Shown here in pieces: positions 25,659 through 34,630 of a stretch of DNA of 64,000 bases. The stretch spans positions 19,348 to 83,347 of the forward strand of contig CAVVWD010000025.1 of NCBI GenBank assembly GCA_963751835.1, written 5' to 3'. A model generated the notes under the pieces. The model was not told where the DNA came from. It saw nothing but the letters and a program-made list of their open reading frames with translations, and did no database searches. Made by a program: the position numbers and the translations under genes. This stretch comes from JACVRW01 sp963751835 (lineage in GTDB: Bacteria; Actinomycetota; Thermoleophilia; Solirubrobacterales; Thermoleophilaceae). Positions within the stretch are counted from its first letter, which is position 1; every line of letters starts with the position of its first letter.

Positions 25659-26488
25659 TGTGCCGCTGGAACGCTTACGTCGGAGAGCCCCTCGTGATCG
25701 GCGAGCTGCTCTACCGGACCAAGCACGGACTGATCGACGAGAGCCTCCACGCCCGAATGGGCGCCGAGACCACGAATGGCGACGGATTCGGGGTCGGCTG
25801 GTACGGCGCCCGCGACCGCACCCTTCCCGCCCGCTACCGCAGCGTCAACCCGGCGTGGAACGACCTCAACCTGCGCGAGCTCGCAGACCACATCGAGTCG
25901 CCGCTATTCATCGCTCACATCCGCGCAGCGGTAGGAAGCCCGGTCCAGCAGACGAACTGCCATCCCTTCCGTCACGGCCGCTGGCTGTTCGTTCACAACG
26001 GGCTGATCCAGGACTTCCAGACCGTTCGGCGAGACCTGCTGCTGGAGGTCGATCCGTCGCTCTTCCTCGGGATCGCCGGATCGACCGACTCGGAGCTCCT
26101 CTTCCACCTGGCGCTCACGTTCGGACTCGAAAAGGATCCGCTGGGCGCGATGGAGCGGGCGGTCGGCTACGTCGAGTCGAAGGCCCGCGAGCACGGGGTT
26201 GAGAGCCCCGTGCAGATGACAGTTGGAATCAGCGACGGCGAACACTTGTGGGCCATCCGCTACTCGTCGCAGCACGACTCGCGCACGCTCTTCGTATCCG
26301 AGGACCTGGACGCGGTGCGCCGGCTCCACCCCGACAACGAGCGACTCCAACAGTTGAGCGAGGGAGACCGCGTTGTCGTCTCGGAGCCTCTCGCCGACCT
26401 GTCAGGTGCCTGGCTCGAGGTTCCTGAATCCACGGCCCTCGTCGTCGCGAACGGGGCCGTCGAACAACGCCCGTTCCAGCCGCGCTGA
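25658..26488 (+). CDS. Class II glutamine amidotransferase (YafJ/EgtC-like)
   Basis: A 276-residue protein whose N-terminal Cys follows the initiator Met (MCRWNAYVGEP), so the nucleophile is Cys after Met removal. Other family marks: NGDGFGVGWYG, FIAHIRAAVGSPVQQTNCHPF and WLFVHNGLIQDF. There is no synthetase domain, which places it with stand-alone YafJ/EgtC-type amidohydrolases. EgtC removes gamma-glutamyl from an ergothioneine precursor, but the rest of the ergothioneine genes are not here, so that role is not claimed. Co-translated with the universal stress protein. Confidence 0.9.
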   Translation: MCRWNAYVGEPLVIGELLYRTKHGLIDESLHARMGAETTNGDGFGVGWYGARDRTLPARYRSVNPAWNDLNLRELADHIESPLFIAHIRAAVGSPVQQTNCHPFRHGRWLFVHNGLIQDFQTVRRDLLLEVDPSLFLGIAGSTDSELLFHLALTFGLEKDPLGAMERAVGYVESKAREHGVESPVQMTVGISDGEHLWAIRYSSQHDSRTLFVSEDLDAVRRLHPDNERLQQLSEGDRVVVSEPLADLSGAWLEVPESTALVVANGAVEQRPFQPR

Positions 26489-26507
26489 AGCAGGCGCCGA
26501 ATTCACC

Positions 26508-27182
26508 GTGAATCTCGAGGCGCTCGTCCTGGGGTTGTTCAGCGGCCTACGGCCCGGGACGAGCCTCGCGGCGGTCCTCGCGTTGCTCAAGACGCCCCAG
26601 CCGGAGCGTCCACTGATCTTCTTCATTGCGGCGGGCTTGATCTGGAGCTGGGTGATCGGAGTGCTCGTGGTCGGGGTCTTCCACGGTGCGAACGTGGCTC
26701 TCGGGGGATCGACGTTCACGGCTGTGCTCGACGTCGCCTTTGGTGCGGCGGCGCTCGGGTTCGGGGCGGGTCTCCAGCGGGGCTGGGTTCAACCGACGCG
26801 TCTGCGCAGCTCGAGCCCGCCAGAGGCGGGCACTCCCTCGCGGCTCGCCCGGCGCCTGCACAGCCCCTCCGCCCGGGTCGCCGCCGCCGCCGGGGTTGGC
26901 ACGCACCTACCCGGGCTCATCTACCTGGCCGCGCTCAACGCGATCGCCTCCGAGCGGCCCAGCCCGGTGGGCGTCGGCCTCCGGGTCGCGATCTACGATG
27001 CGCTCTGGTTCCTGGTTCCCCTCGCGTCGCTCGTGCTGGTGCTGGTGCGCCCGGGCGCGGCCCTCGTCTATCTCGAGGACGCGACGGCGTGGGTCCGTCG
27101 TCACGAGCATGCCGTCGTCGTCGCGGGCTCGCTCGTGCTCGGCGGCTACCTCGTCGTCAAGGGGACCGTGAGCCTCACCTGA
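26508..27182 (+). CDS. GAP-family (Sap/SfLAP-like) membrane protein
   Basis: A 224-residue membrane protein with about six helices (LVLGLFSGLRPGTSLAAVLALL, PLIFFIAAGLIWSWVIGVLVVG, LDVAFGAAALGFGAGLQRGW, GVGTHLPGLIYLAALNAIAS, YDALWFLVPLASLVLVLV and VVVAGSLVLGGYLVVKGTV). The PERPLIFFIAAGL and GVGTHLPGLIYLAALN segments match the GAP family found beside glycolipid-transport loci in mycobacteria. The start is a GTG 20 bases after the amidotransferase stop, so it may be the third gene of this operon. A lipid-transport accessory role is a family-level guess only. Confidence 0.82.
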   Translation: MNLEALVLGLFSGLRPGTSLAAVLALLKTPQPERPLIFFIAAGLIWSWVIGVLVVGVFHGANVALGGSTFTAVLDVAFGAAALGFGAGLQRGWVQPTRLRSSSPPEAGTPSRLARRLHSPSARVAAAAGVGTHLPGLIYLAALNAIASERPSPVGVGLRVAIYDALWFLVPLASLVLVLVRPGAALVYLEDATAWVRRHEHAVVVAGSLVLGGYLVVKGTVSLT

Positions 27183-27199
27183 GGCGGCCCCTCGGCGTA

Positions 27200-27601
27200 T
27201 CACCGTTCCAGCCCGGCGGCACGAAAGGCCTCCGCGCGGTCCCAGTAGCTCTCGTAGCGAACGATCTTGCCGGCGCGGAAGGTGAAGAGATCGCCGACCT
27301 CGCGGTTCATCGGTACGCCGCTGTGCTTCCCTCGGCCGGAATGCCGCGCGATAACCAGGGCGCGGTCGCCGAGCTCGATGAACTCCTCACCCTCGATCTT
27401 GAGGAACTCCCAGGTCCGCAGCCAATCCACTATGACGGTCCACATCTGGTCGAGCCCGTGCCACGCACCGTCAAGGCCTCCGGGGCCCGTCCCGACGCGC
27501 ACGAACTCCACCTCCGGATCGAACCCGTAGGCGGTAGCGAAGTCCCCGCGGCCCCAGGACGCGTAGAGCTCGCGCAGCAGCGCGATGTTCTCGTCACTCA
27601 C
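27200..27601 (-). CDS. SnoaL-like (NTF2-fold) domain protein
   Basis: A 133-residue SnoaL-fold protein: ENIALLRELYASWGRGDFATAYGFDPEVEFVRVGTG, GLDQMWTVIVDWLRTWEFLKIEGEEFIELGDRALVIARHSGRG, and the final DLFTFRAGKIVRYESYWDRAEAFRAAGLER. Length and segment order are normal for the family. It ends 18 bases from the convergent GAP gene. It is the best preserved example of the fold whose C-terminal pieces appear as relics at 2127-2340 and 40482-40560. Function unknown. Confidence 0.88.
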   Translation of the reverse strand: MSDENIALLRELYASWGRGDFATAYGFDPEVEFVRVGTGPGGLDGAWHGLDQMWTVIVDWLRTWEFLKIEGEEFIELGDRALVIARHSGRGKHSGVPMNREVGDLFTFRAGKIVRYESYWDRAEAFRAAGLER

Positions 27602-27637
27602 GGGACCGTCCGGCCGCCCCCGCTGCGGTTGCGTTAA

Positions 27638-28297
27638 TCAGCGCGGCTGGGGAACGATCCGAATGTACGGTCGCGGGGACTCCCAGCCGTCCGGGTAGGT
27701 CTCCCTGGCCTCGTCGTCCGACACCGAGCCGGCGATGATCACGTCCTCGCCCTGCTGCCAGTTGACCGGCGTCGCGACCTTGTGCTCGGCGGTCAGCTGC
27801 AGCGAGTCGATCACCCGCAGCACCTCGTCGAAGTTGCGGCCCGTCGTCATCGGGTAGACGAGGACGAGCTTGATCTTCTTGTCCGGGCCGATGACGAACA
27901 CGTTGCGCACGGTCTGGTTGTCGGCCGGCGTGCGGTCGCGGGGGTCGCCTGCCGTGTCCGCGGGAAGCATCCCGTAGAGCTTCGAGACGTTGAAGTCGGC
28001 GTCGCCGATGATCGGGTAGTTCGGCGCGTGCCCCTGCGTCTCCTCGATGTCCTTGGCCCAACCCTCGTGGTCGCCGGTCGAGTCGACGGAGAGGCCGATG
28101 ACCTTGACGTTGCGGCGATCGAAGTCGGGCTTGATCTTCGCCATGTAGCCGAGCTCCGTAGTGCAAACCGGGGTGAAATCGCGCGGGTGTGAGAACAGCA
28201 CGGCCCACGAGTCGCCGATCCACTCGTGGAAGCGGATTGGCCCCTCGGTGGTCTCGGCCTCGAAATCCGGTGCCGTATCGCCGATTTGCAGAGCCAT
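27638..28297 (-). CDS. 1-Cys peroxiredoxin (Prx6 type)
   Basis: A 219-residue AhpC/TSA-family peroxidase. The active-site segment HPRDFTPVCTTELG puts the peroxidatic Cys at residue 45; the length and the long C-terminal domain (DEARETYPDGWESPRPYIRIVP) identify the Prx6 group rather than AhpC. It reduces hydrogen peroxide and organic peroxides in the cytoplasm. The ATG at 28297 follows an AAGGAGAC site; the longer open frame upstream is not homologous. No regulator gene is adjacent. Confidence 0.95.
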   Translation of the reverse strand: MALQIGDTAPDFEAETTEGPIRFHEWIGDSWAVLFSHPRDFTPVCTTELGYMAKIKPDFDRRNVKVIGLSVDSTGDHEGWAKDIEETQGHAPNYPIIGDADFNVSKLYGMLPADTAGDPRDRTPADNQTVRNVFVIGPDKKIKLVLVYPMTTGRNFDEVLRVIDSLQLTAEHKVATPVNWQQGEDVIIAGSVSDDEARETYPDGWESPRPYIRIVPQPR

Positions 28298-28431
28298 CGT
28301 GTCTCCTTCGTTCGGGGGGTTGGACGCCTGGCCCCTGTGCGTGGCGCGTACGCTAGCGCTGCGTTGACGCACGGCACTCGGGCAAGGACAATCCGAGCGG
28401 AACAGCGCTCGAAGAGGACGGGGGTTGGCTG

Positions 28432-29328
28432 ATGGTTCGGCGAGTGTTGAGCGGCATCGAGCTGGGCGCCACGACGGCGCTCATCGTCGTGGTCCTCGTT
28501 GGGATCAGGGCCGTGCTGATCGCCGTCGGTTTCGACGGGATGGCGTCGACCGCCCTCTCGACGGGCATCATCGCCGGCGCAATCTTCGTGATGGGGCTCG
28601 TCCTCGCCGGGACGCTGGCCGACTACAAGGACGCCGAGCGGGCGCCAATTGACCTCGCCGCCGGCCTGCACGCGCTCCTCCGCGAGGGCGAGTCGATGCA
28701 CGCCGCGTGGGGCAAGCCCGATCTCTCCGAGCTGCGGCGGCGCCTGATCGCCGTGGTCACGTCGCTGCGAATCGACATCGACGCCGGCGACTCGCGCACC
28801 GCCCAGGCGGCCGTCGAGGAGCTGTCGGAGACGTTCCTCGAGCTCGAGGACACGGACGTCCCGGCCAACTACATCGTCCGGCAGCGCTCGGAACAGGCTG
28901 GGCTGCGCAAGTCGCTGCTGCGCATCTACCACCTGCAACGCGAGGAGTTCCTCCCGTCGGCCTACGCGATGATCGTGACGCTCGTCGGGCTCATCCTGAT
29001 CCTGCTGTTGCTCACCGACTTTGGTGGGACTGCCGAGTCCCTGGTCGCGGTCGGCTTCCTGTCGTTCTTCTTCCTCGCACTGCTCCGGCTGCTGAACGTC
29101 ATCAGCACGCCTTTCAAGGCCGGGCAGGAGCGGACGGACGACGACGTGAGCCTGTTCCTGCTCAGCGAGTTCGTCGTGCATGCGCAGGCGGAAGGAGAGA
29201 TGGTCGTCGAGGACGTCGAAGCTCTCGCCGAAGACGTCGAAGAGCAGCTGGTCGAGGCGGAGGAGCAGGCCGTGGATCCGGCCAAGGCCGCGGATCGCGC
29301 GACGGCGCAGCTGGCTCCCGACGAGTAG
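28432..29328 (+). CDS. Membrane protein with four helices and acidic coiled C-terminus
   Basis: A 298-residue protein. Two helices are near the N-terminus (ALIVVVLVGIRAVLIAVG, GIIAGAIFVMGLVLAGTL) and two near residues 180-225 (YAMIVTLVGLILILLLLTD, LVAVGFLSFFFLALLRLLNVI). A soluble domain of about 110 residues (LAAGLHALLREGESMHAAWG...) lies between. The last 50 residues are Glu/Asp/Ala rich and likely helical. The layout resembles bestrophin-like DUF4239 proteins but without a confident match. It is divergent from the peroxiredoxin gene. Function unknown. Confidence 0.7.
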   Translation: MVRRVLSGIELGATTALIVVVLVGIRAVLIAVGFDGMASTALSTGIIAGAIFVMGLVLAGTLADYKDAERAPIDLAAGLHALLREGESMHAAWGKPDLSELRRRLIAVVTSLRIDIDAGDSRTAQAAVEELSETFLELEDTDVPANYIVRQRSEQAGLRKSLLRIYHLQREEFLPSAYAMIVTLVGLILILLLLTDFGGTAESLVAVGFLSFFFLALLRLLNVISTPFKAGQERTDDDVSLFLLSEFVVHAQAEGEMVVEDVEALAEDVEEQLVEAEEQAVDPAKAADRATAQLAPDE

Positions 29329-29420
29329 CCGTTCGTCGTAGCTGAGATCCATCGCGGGATTGACCGCCGGTCGATCGCGAGATCGATGGCGGCCGGCGCC
29401 GCGGCCGGTAGTTTCAACAC

Positions 29421-31351
29421 ATGCCCGAGTCGGCCCAGCCAAGAGGTTGGGGGTCGGCGCGCACCGACGCTGTGGTGGCGATCGCGCTGTTCGCGGTGGC
29501 CGAGGTCGAGGTTGCGCTGGCGGGGCTCGGGGTGTCGGCCCTGCTGGCCGCGGGAGTCGCAACGCTTCCACTTGCGTTCCGGCGGCGCGCGCCGGTGCTC
29601 ACAGTGCTGTTCGTGGTGTCGCGCTCGCGCTCGGGGGCGACTGGGCCGAGAAGACGAACACCGGCTTCCTGGTTCTCCTCCTGGCCTCCTACTCGGTCGG
29701 TGCGTACGCGTCCCGCACGCGCGCGCTGGTGGGCGCCGCAGTGTTGGTCGCGGTGATGGCCGGAGCGGTGCTGTTCGAGGGGGACGCGGGCGACGTCCCG
29801 TTCGTGCTCTTCATGGTCGGAACGCCATGGCTGGCTGGGCGCGTGGTCAGGCGCTATCGCGAACGGGCCGAGCGGCTGGAGGAGCTCGCCGAGCACCTGG
29901 AGAGCGAGCGGGTCGTCCGCGCTCAGCTGGCGGTCGCCGAGGAGCGCGGGCGGATGGCGGCCGAGCTACATGACGCTGTTGGGCACGCCGTGAGCACGAT
30001 GGTCGTACAGGGCGGTGCGGCCGAGGAGATGCTCGCCGGCGATCCAGAGCGCGCGCGGCCGGCACTGGCCGCCGTTCAGCAAACCGGCCGCGAGGCGATC
30101 CGCGACCTTCGCGCGACGCTGGGCGTCCTGCGCGACGACCCACCCGAACCCGCACGGCCAGAGCCTCCACCAGACCCGTACGCCGACCGGAAACCCATGT
30201 GGGCGCGGCGGCTCGGATGGTCGCCACGGGCCGACGTGGTCTTGGCGGTCTTCGTGCTCGCGCTGGGTGAGGCGTACGCCTTCCTCGACGGGGCCATGGA
30301 GGGGGTGCGGGTACCGGTCGCGCTGGTGCAGGTGCCGGCGGCCGCCGCGATCGCGCTCCGCTCGCTGCATCCGTTCCCGGCGCTGCTGCTCGCGCTCTCG
30401 GCGATGGCCGGCGAGTCGATTCTGATCAGCGCCGATCCCGAGTCGCCGGCGCCCCCTATTGCGGTGCTGCTCGTGCTCTACTCCGTCGCGGCGCACGCCG
30501 ATCTCGGCCGCGCGGCGTTCGGCCTGGCGCTGGGGATCGCGGTGCCCTTGGTTATCGAGGTGACCGCCGACAACGGCGACATCGCCGACCTCTGGGTGAT
30601 CGCGCCGGTGTTCATGGTGCCCTGGCTGGCCGGGCGTGCCGTCCGCGCATCACGCCGGCAGGCCGACCGCCTGCGCCTCCTCACCGAGCGTTTGGAGCGC
30701 GAGCGGGACGCGCGGGTACGCCTCGCTCTCATCGAGGAACACACCCGAATCGCGCGTGAGCTGCACGACTCGATAGCGCACGCGGTGAGCGTGATGGTGC
30801 TGCAGGCGGGCGCGGCCGAGCAGGTCCTCGACAGCGCGCCGGACCGAGCGCGCGAGGCCATCCGGGCTGTGCAGGCGGTCGGCCGCCAGGCGCTCGCCGA
30901 GCTGCGTCGCACGCTCGGCCTGCTCGACCCGGACACGCCCGCCCCAAGGCTGACGTCCCTTGGGCTGGGCCAGCTCGACGATCTGCTCGCCGCCGTCCGC
31001 CGCGCTGGGCTGCCGGTTGAGCTGCATGTTCTGGGCGAGCCCACGCCGCTGCCGGCGAGGCTGGACGGCGCCGCGTACCGAGTCATCCAGGAGGGACTAA
31101 CAAACGCGCTGAAGCACGCAGGCGCGGCCGACACGACGGTCACGATTCGCTACTCGCCCGACGGTCTGCGGGTCGAGATCCTCGACGAGGGCGCGACTGA
31201 GTCGGCGCCCACCACCGATACGGGTCACGGCCTCATCGGGATGCGCGAGCGCGTCGCGCAGCATGGGGGCCGGGTCGAGGCCGGGCGACGTCGCGGGGCA
31301 CGCGGCTTCGCGGTGTCGGCCTTTCTCCCCTACGACCGGGCGCCCACGTGA
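29421..31351 (+). CDS. NarL-type sensor histidine kinase with two tandem kinase halves (one frameshift)
   Basis: About 643 residues. The first half has several membrane helices, then a HisKA_3 dimerisation helix (GRMAAELHDAVGHAVSTMVV) but no ATPase domain; it ends in a proline-rich linker. The second half starts again with membrane helices, then a second HisKA_3 helix (ARELHDSIAHAVSVMVLQ) and a full HATPase (VIQEGLTNALKHAGAADT, DTGHGLIGMRERV). Both phospho-acceptor His are present. The frame shifts near 29618 by one missing base: MPESAQPRGWGSARTDA... continues into ALALGGDWAEKTN. The start at 29421 follows a TAGTTT -10 by seven bases. The response regulator overlaps the 3' end. The signal is unknown. 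Confidence 0.85.
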
Positions 31352-32007
31352 CCCGGATACTCATCGCCGACGACCAAGCCCTCGTGCGGGGCGGACTACG
31401 CATGATCCTGGAGGCCCAGCCCGATCTCGAAGTAGTGGGGGAGGCCGCCGACGGCCGGGAGGCGCTCGCCCAGGCTCGCGAGCTCCAGCCCGATCTCGTC
31501 CTGATGGACATCCGCATGCCCGGTCTGGACGGGCTCGGGGCCACCCAGCAGCTGCTCGCTGGACGCGAACCGACGCCCAAGGTGCTGGTCCTCACCACCT
31601 TCGACCTCGACGAGTACGTCTACGAGGCAATCCACGCCGGGGCCAGCGGCTTCCTGCTCAAGAGCACACCCCCGCCGCAACTTGTCGAGGGCGTGCGTGC
31701 GGTGATGGCGGGAGATGCGCTGCTCTCTCCCGAGATCACGCGCCGCCTGCTCGACAGGTTCACCAGGCGTCCACCGCCATCGGCCGGCGCGCCCCCCGAG
31801 CTCGAGGAGCTCACCCAACGCGAGCTCGAGGTGTTACGCCTGATGGCCGACGGCCGCTCGAATGCGGAGATCGCGGCGACCCTGGTGCTGAGCGAGGCGA
31901 CAGTCAAGACGCATGTCAACCACATCCTCACCAAGCTGCGCTTGCGTGACCGCGTCCAGGCAGTCGCGCTCGCCTACCGGAGCGGGCTCATGGACGCCGA
32001 ACCCTGA
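31348..32007 (+). CDS. NarL/FixJ-family response regulator
   Basis: A 219-residue two-domain response regulator. Receiver: TRILIADDQALVRGGLRMIL with the phospho-acceptor Asp at 54 (LVLMDIRMPGLDG), conserved Thr in LVLTTFD and Lys in GFLLKS. LuxR HTH: LTQRELEVLRLMADGRSNAEIAATLVLSEATVKTHVNHILTKL. The GTG start overlaps the kinase stop by 4 bases, so both are made in fixed ratio. It is the obvious partner of the tandem kinase. Targets unknown. Confidence 0.95.
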   Translation: MTRILIADDQALVRGGLRMILEAQPDLEVVGEAADGREALAQARELQPDLVLMDIRMPGLDGLGATQQLLAGREPTPKVLVLTTFDLDEYVYEAIHAGASGFLLKSTPPPQLVEGVRAVMAGDALLSPEITRRLLDRFTRRPPPSAGAPPELEELTQRELEVLRLMADGRSNAEIAATLVLSEATVKTHVNHILTKLRLRDRVQAVALAYRSGLMDAEP

Positions 32008-32014
32008 CCCCGCT

Positions 32015-32878
32015 TCATCGCTGCGGCTTCGCGACGTCGAACGTGCTGATCATCCCGAGGTCGGCATGGAGACGCCCCTTCGGATCGCCGATCAGGCACA
32101 GGGCCACGTAGCGGCCCGGCTGCAGGTCGACCCGCACGTACGCGGTCCGCTTGGGGCCGAGCACTCCGAGCAGCTCGACGATCGAGGCCCACGGGGGTGG
32201 CGAGCCCTCTCCTTCCTTGATCAGGCGCAGGACCTCGCTCTGCGTATGGCCGCGCTTGATGCGCACCAAGGAGACCTCGTGGAACGCGCGCCCGCGATTC
32301 GGGATCGCGACCGTGCCGCGACCGTGGAAGGGTTGCGGGAAACGCACGTCGAACGCGAAGTCCCGCATCGCCAGCGTGCCGACCGTCCGCGGCTTTGCTT
32401 CGCCGGCCCGCGGTCGACCGGCGACCCGGAAGCGCTTGAACATCCCGCGCCTGAAGTTCACCCTGTCGCCGTTCTCGCCGAAGTCGAGCAGCGCGTAATC
32501 GCCCGCGCCCAGCCTCACGGTCATCTCCCACCGACGGCCGGGCGGGACGGAGACAGCGCCACCGAGCGCTTCCAGCCCCCGCACGTCCTCGTTCTCGAAG
32601 GCGGCCAGCAGCTCGGGCGTGCTGAACTTTCTCCTGAGCCTGATGAGCTCCACGCCGTGCTCTCCGCGGCCGTCGTTCCGGATCGTCAGGCGAACGAAGC
32701 CGGGCCGAAGGGCTCGGTCGCCGCTCACGTCCAGCTTGTACTCGCGCGCGCTGACGGTGACGTGCTGCGCTCGCGCCGCCGAGGGGGCGCGTGCGGTCGA
32801 GGTTTCGTCGGCCGCGCAGGCGCCGAGTGTCGCGAGTAGGGCGGCTGCGGCGGCGCAACACATGCCTGGCTTCTTCAT
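32015..32878 (-). CDS. Lipoprotein with two cupredoxin-like domains
   Basis: A 287-residue protein with a lipoprotein signal peptide (MKKPGMCCAAAAALLATLGAC; lipobox LGAC, Cys at about 21). Two copies of a beta-sandwich follow, each with an ending like plastocyanin-type folds: LRPGFVRLTIRNDGRGEHGVELIRL...LGAGDYALLDFGENG, and AMRDFAFDVRFPQPFHGRGTVAIPNRGRAFHEVSLVRI...LQPGRYVALCLIGDP. One His per domain is in the right place for copper (EHGVE, FHEVS), but a full Cys-His-Met set is not evident. The ATG at 32878 follows GAGGAGCGGAAAG. It is probably anchored outside the membrane; function unknown. Confidence 0.8.
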   Translation of the reverse strand: MKKPGMCCAAAAALLATLGACAADETSTARAPSAARAQHVTVSAREYKLDVSGDRALRPGFVRLTIRNDGRGEHGVELIRLRRKFSTPELLAAFENEDVRGLEALGGAVSVPPGRRWEMTVRLGAGDYALLDFGENGDRVNFRRGMFKRFRVAGRPRAGEAKPRTVGTLAMRDFAFDVRFPQPFHGRGTVAIPNRGRAFHEVSLVRIKRGHTQSEVLRLIKEGEGSPPPWASIVELLGVLGPKRTAYVRVDLQPGRYVALCLIGDPKGRLHADLGMISTFDVAKPQR

Positions 32879-33064
32879 GGCTTTCCGCTCCTCGATAGGG
32901 GTCGTGCCCGACGCTACGGTTGGTGTCGTCACCTGCCATCGCCCGTACGTTCGAGCCGCGCGCGGGAGCGATCGATTTCTCGCGCGGCCATCTCCACCCT
33001 CCGATCGAGCGGGCCTCCACCGCGCGGTTGATCGCGCCTGGCCACCTGAGAGACTTCACCTCGA

Positions 33065-34630
33065 GTGAGGGGGGAGGAGCTCGAACTTGTGGTGCCGGCG
33101 ACGCTTGACGCTGCCGGGTTGACCGAGCTGCTCTGCGACCGGCTCGACGTCACGACCGGCAGACCACGCACGCGTGATCGAGAGCTCCTTGACACCTTCG
33201 ACGGTCGACTGCGGGCGACCGGCCTGGCAGCCGAGCGCTCCGTCGGGCGCGGGGACGCGCGCGCGATTACCCTCCGCGAACCTGGCGCGCCGCTCCGCGA
33301 GGCGCAGGTGGCCGTCGCCAAGCGTTACCTCGCAGAGGAGCTGCCGGGCGGCCCGCTGCGCGACCGGCTCGCTCCGGCTCTCGGCGTGCGCGCGCTGTTG
33401 CCGCTCGTGCGGGTTCGCAGCCGGACGCGCTCGCTGGATGTGCTCAACCGGGACGCCAAGACAGTGGTGCGCATGGAGCTCGAGGACGCGGAGGTCGTCG
33501 GCAACGGGGGAGCGCCGCTGGCGCCACGGCTGCGCGTGCAGCCCGTGCTCGGCTACGACAAGGCATTCGAACGCACCGCGCGCGTGCTGACCACGGATCT
33601 GGGGCTGGTCGCGGCCGAGGCACCGCTGCTCGACCAGGCGCTCGCCGCGGTGGGGGGCCGGGCCCGGGGGCCGTCGTCGACGGCCGCCCTCGAGCTCGCC
33701 CGTGGGACGCGAGCCGACGAGGCGGGCGGCCGGGTGCTGATGCGGCTCGCCGCCATCGCGGACCAGAACGTCCCCGGGACGCTCGCCGACCTCGACACCG
33801 AGTTCCTTCACGATCTCCGGGTCTCCGTTCGCCGCGCGCGGTCGGTGCTGCGCGAGCTTCGCGGCGTGTTCCCGCCGGCCGAGCGGGCGCACCTGCGAGC
33901 CGAGCTGCGCTGGGTGCAGGCGCTCACCGGGCCCGTCCGGGACCTCGACGTCCAGCTGCTCGAGTGGGACGAGCTCACCGCCTCGCTTTCACCTGAGCGC
34001 CGCGCGGACGTTGCCCTGCTTCACGACCTGCTGTCGCAACGGCGCGCGACCGAGTTCCGGGCGCTCGGGCGGGGTCTGCGCAGCCGCCGGTTCGCCTATG
34101 CGATGAACGACTGGCGCCTGTTGGCCGGTCTCGCGCCCGCGCCGGCCTCGGCGCCCGAGCGGCCGCTCGCCGGGCTCGCGATCGAGGCGGTTGCCGGCGA
34201 TCGCATCCGTTCCGTGCATCGGCGGATGGTTCGCGACGGGCGCGGGATCGACGACGACAGCCCACCCGAGGCGCTGCACGACCTGCGGAAGCGGGGCAAG
34301 GAGCTGCGCTACCTGCTCGAGCTGTTCGGCACCCTCTTCCCCCGCTCGGTGGTCAAGCCGATGGTGTCGGCCCTCAAGGGCCTGCAGGACGTTCTCGGAC
34401 GTTTCCAGGACCGCGCCATCCAAGCGGACCTGTTGCGCGGGCTCGGACGCGAGCTCGCCGCCTCGGAGGGCGGACCGGACGCACTGATGGCACTGGGGCT
34501 CGTGATGGAAGCTCTGCACGCGGACCAGGGCGCCGCGCGCGCCCGGTTCGCCGAGCGCTTCGAGCTGTTCGCTGCCCCGGAGCAGCGTACCCTCGTACGC
34601 GACACCTTCCCGAAGCTCGACTCGCCGTGA
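33065..34630 (+). CDS. CHAD-domain protein with degenerate CYTH-like N-domain
   Basis: A 521-residue protein. Residues about 1-200 look like a weakened CYTH/triphosphate-tunnel domain (RELLDTFDGRLRATGLAAE); the usual E-x-E-x-K start is not intact. Residues about 215-505 form a CHAD domain with its conserved His-containing helices (FLHDLRVSVRRARSVLREL; ALHDLRKRGKELRYLLELF) and many surface Arg and Lys. CHAD domains bind polyphosphate and have been seen on polyphosphate granules in other bacteria. The GTG start opens a 4-base overlap with the ParA gene at its 3' end, so CHAD and ParA are coupled. The divergent lipoprotein lies upstream. Confidence 0.87.
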   Translation: MRGEELELVVPATLDAAGLTELLCDRLDVTTGRPRTRDRELLDTFDGRLRATGLAAERSVGRGDARAITLREPGAPLREAQVAVAKRYLAEELPGGPLRDRLAPALGVRALLPLVRVRSRTRSLDVLNRDAKTVVRMELEDAEVVGNGGAPLAPRLRVQPVLGYDKAFERTARVLTTDLGLVAAEAPLLDQALAAVGGRARGPSSTAALELARGTRADEAGGRVLMRLAAIADQNVPGTLADLDTEFLHDLRVSVRRARSVLRELRGVFPPAERAHLRAELRWVQALTGPVRDLDVQLLEWDELTASLSPERRADVALLHDLLSQRRATEFRALGRGLRSRRFAYAMNDWRLLAGLAPAPASAPERPLAGLAIEAVAGDRIRSVHRRMVRDGRGIDDDSPPEALHDLRKRGKELRYLLELFGTLFPRSVVKPMVSALKGLQDVLGRFQDRAIQADLLRGLGRELAASEGGPDALMALGLVMEALHADQGAARARFAERFELFAAPEQRTLVRDTFPKLDSP

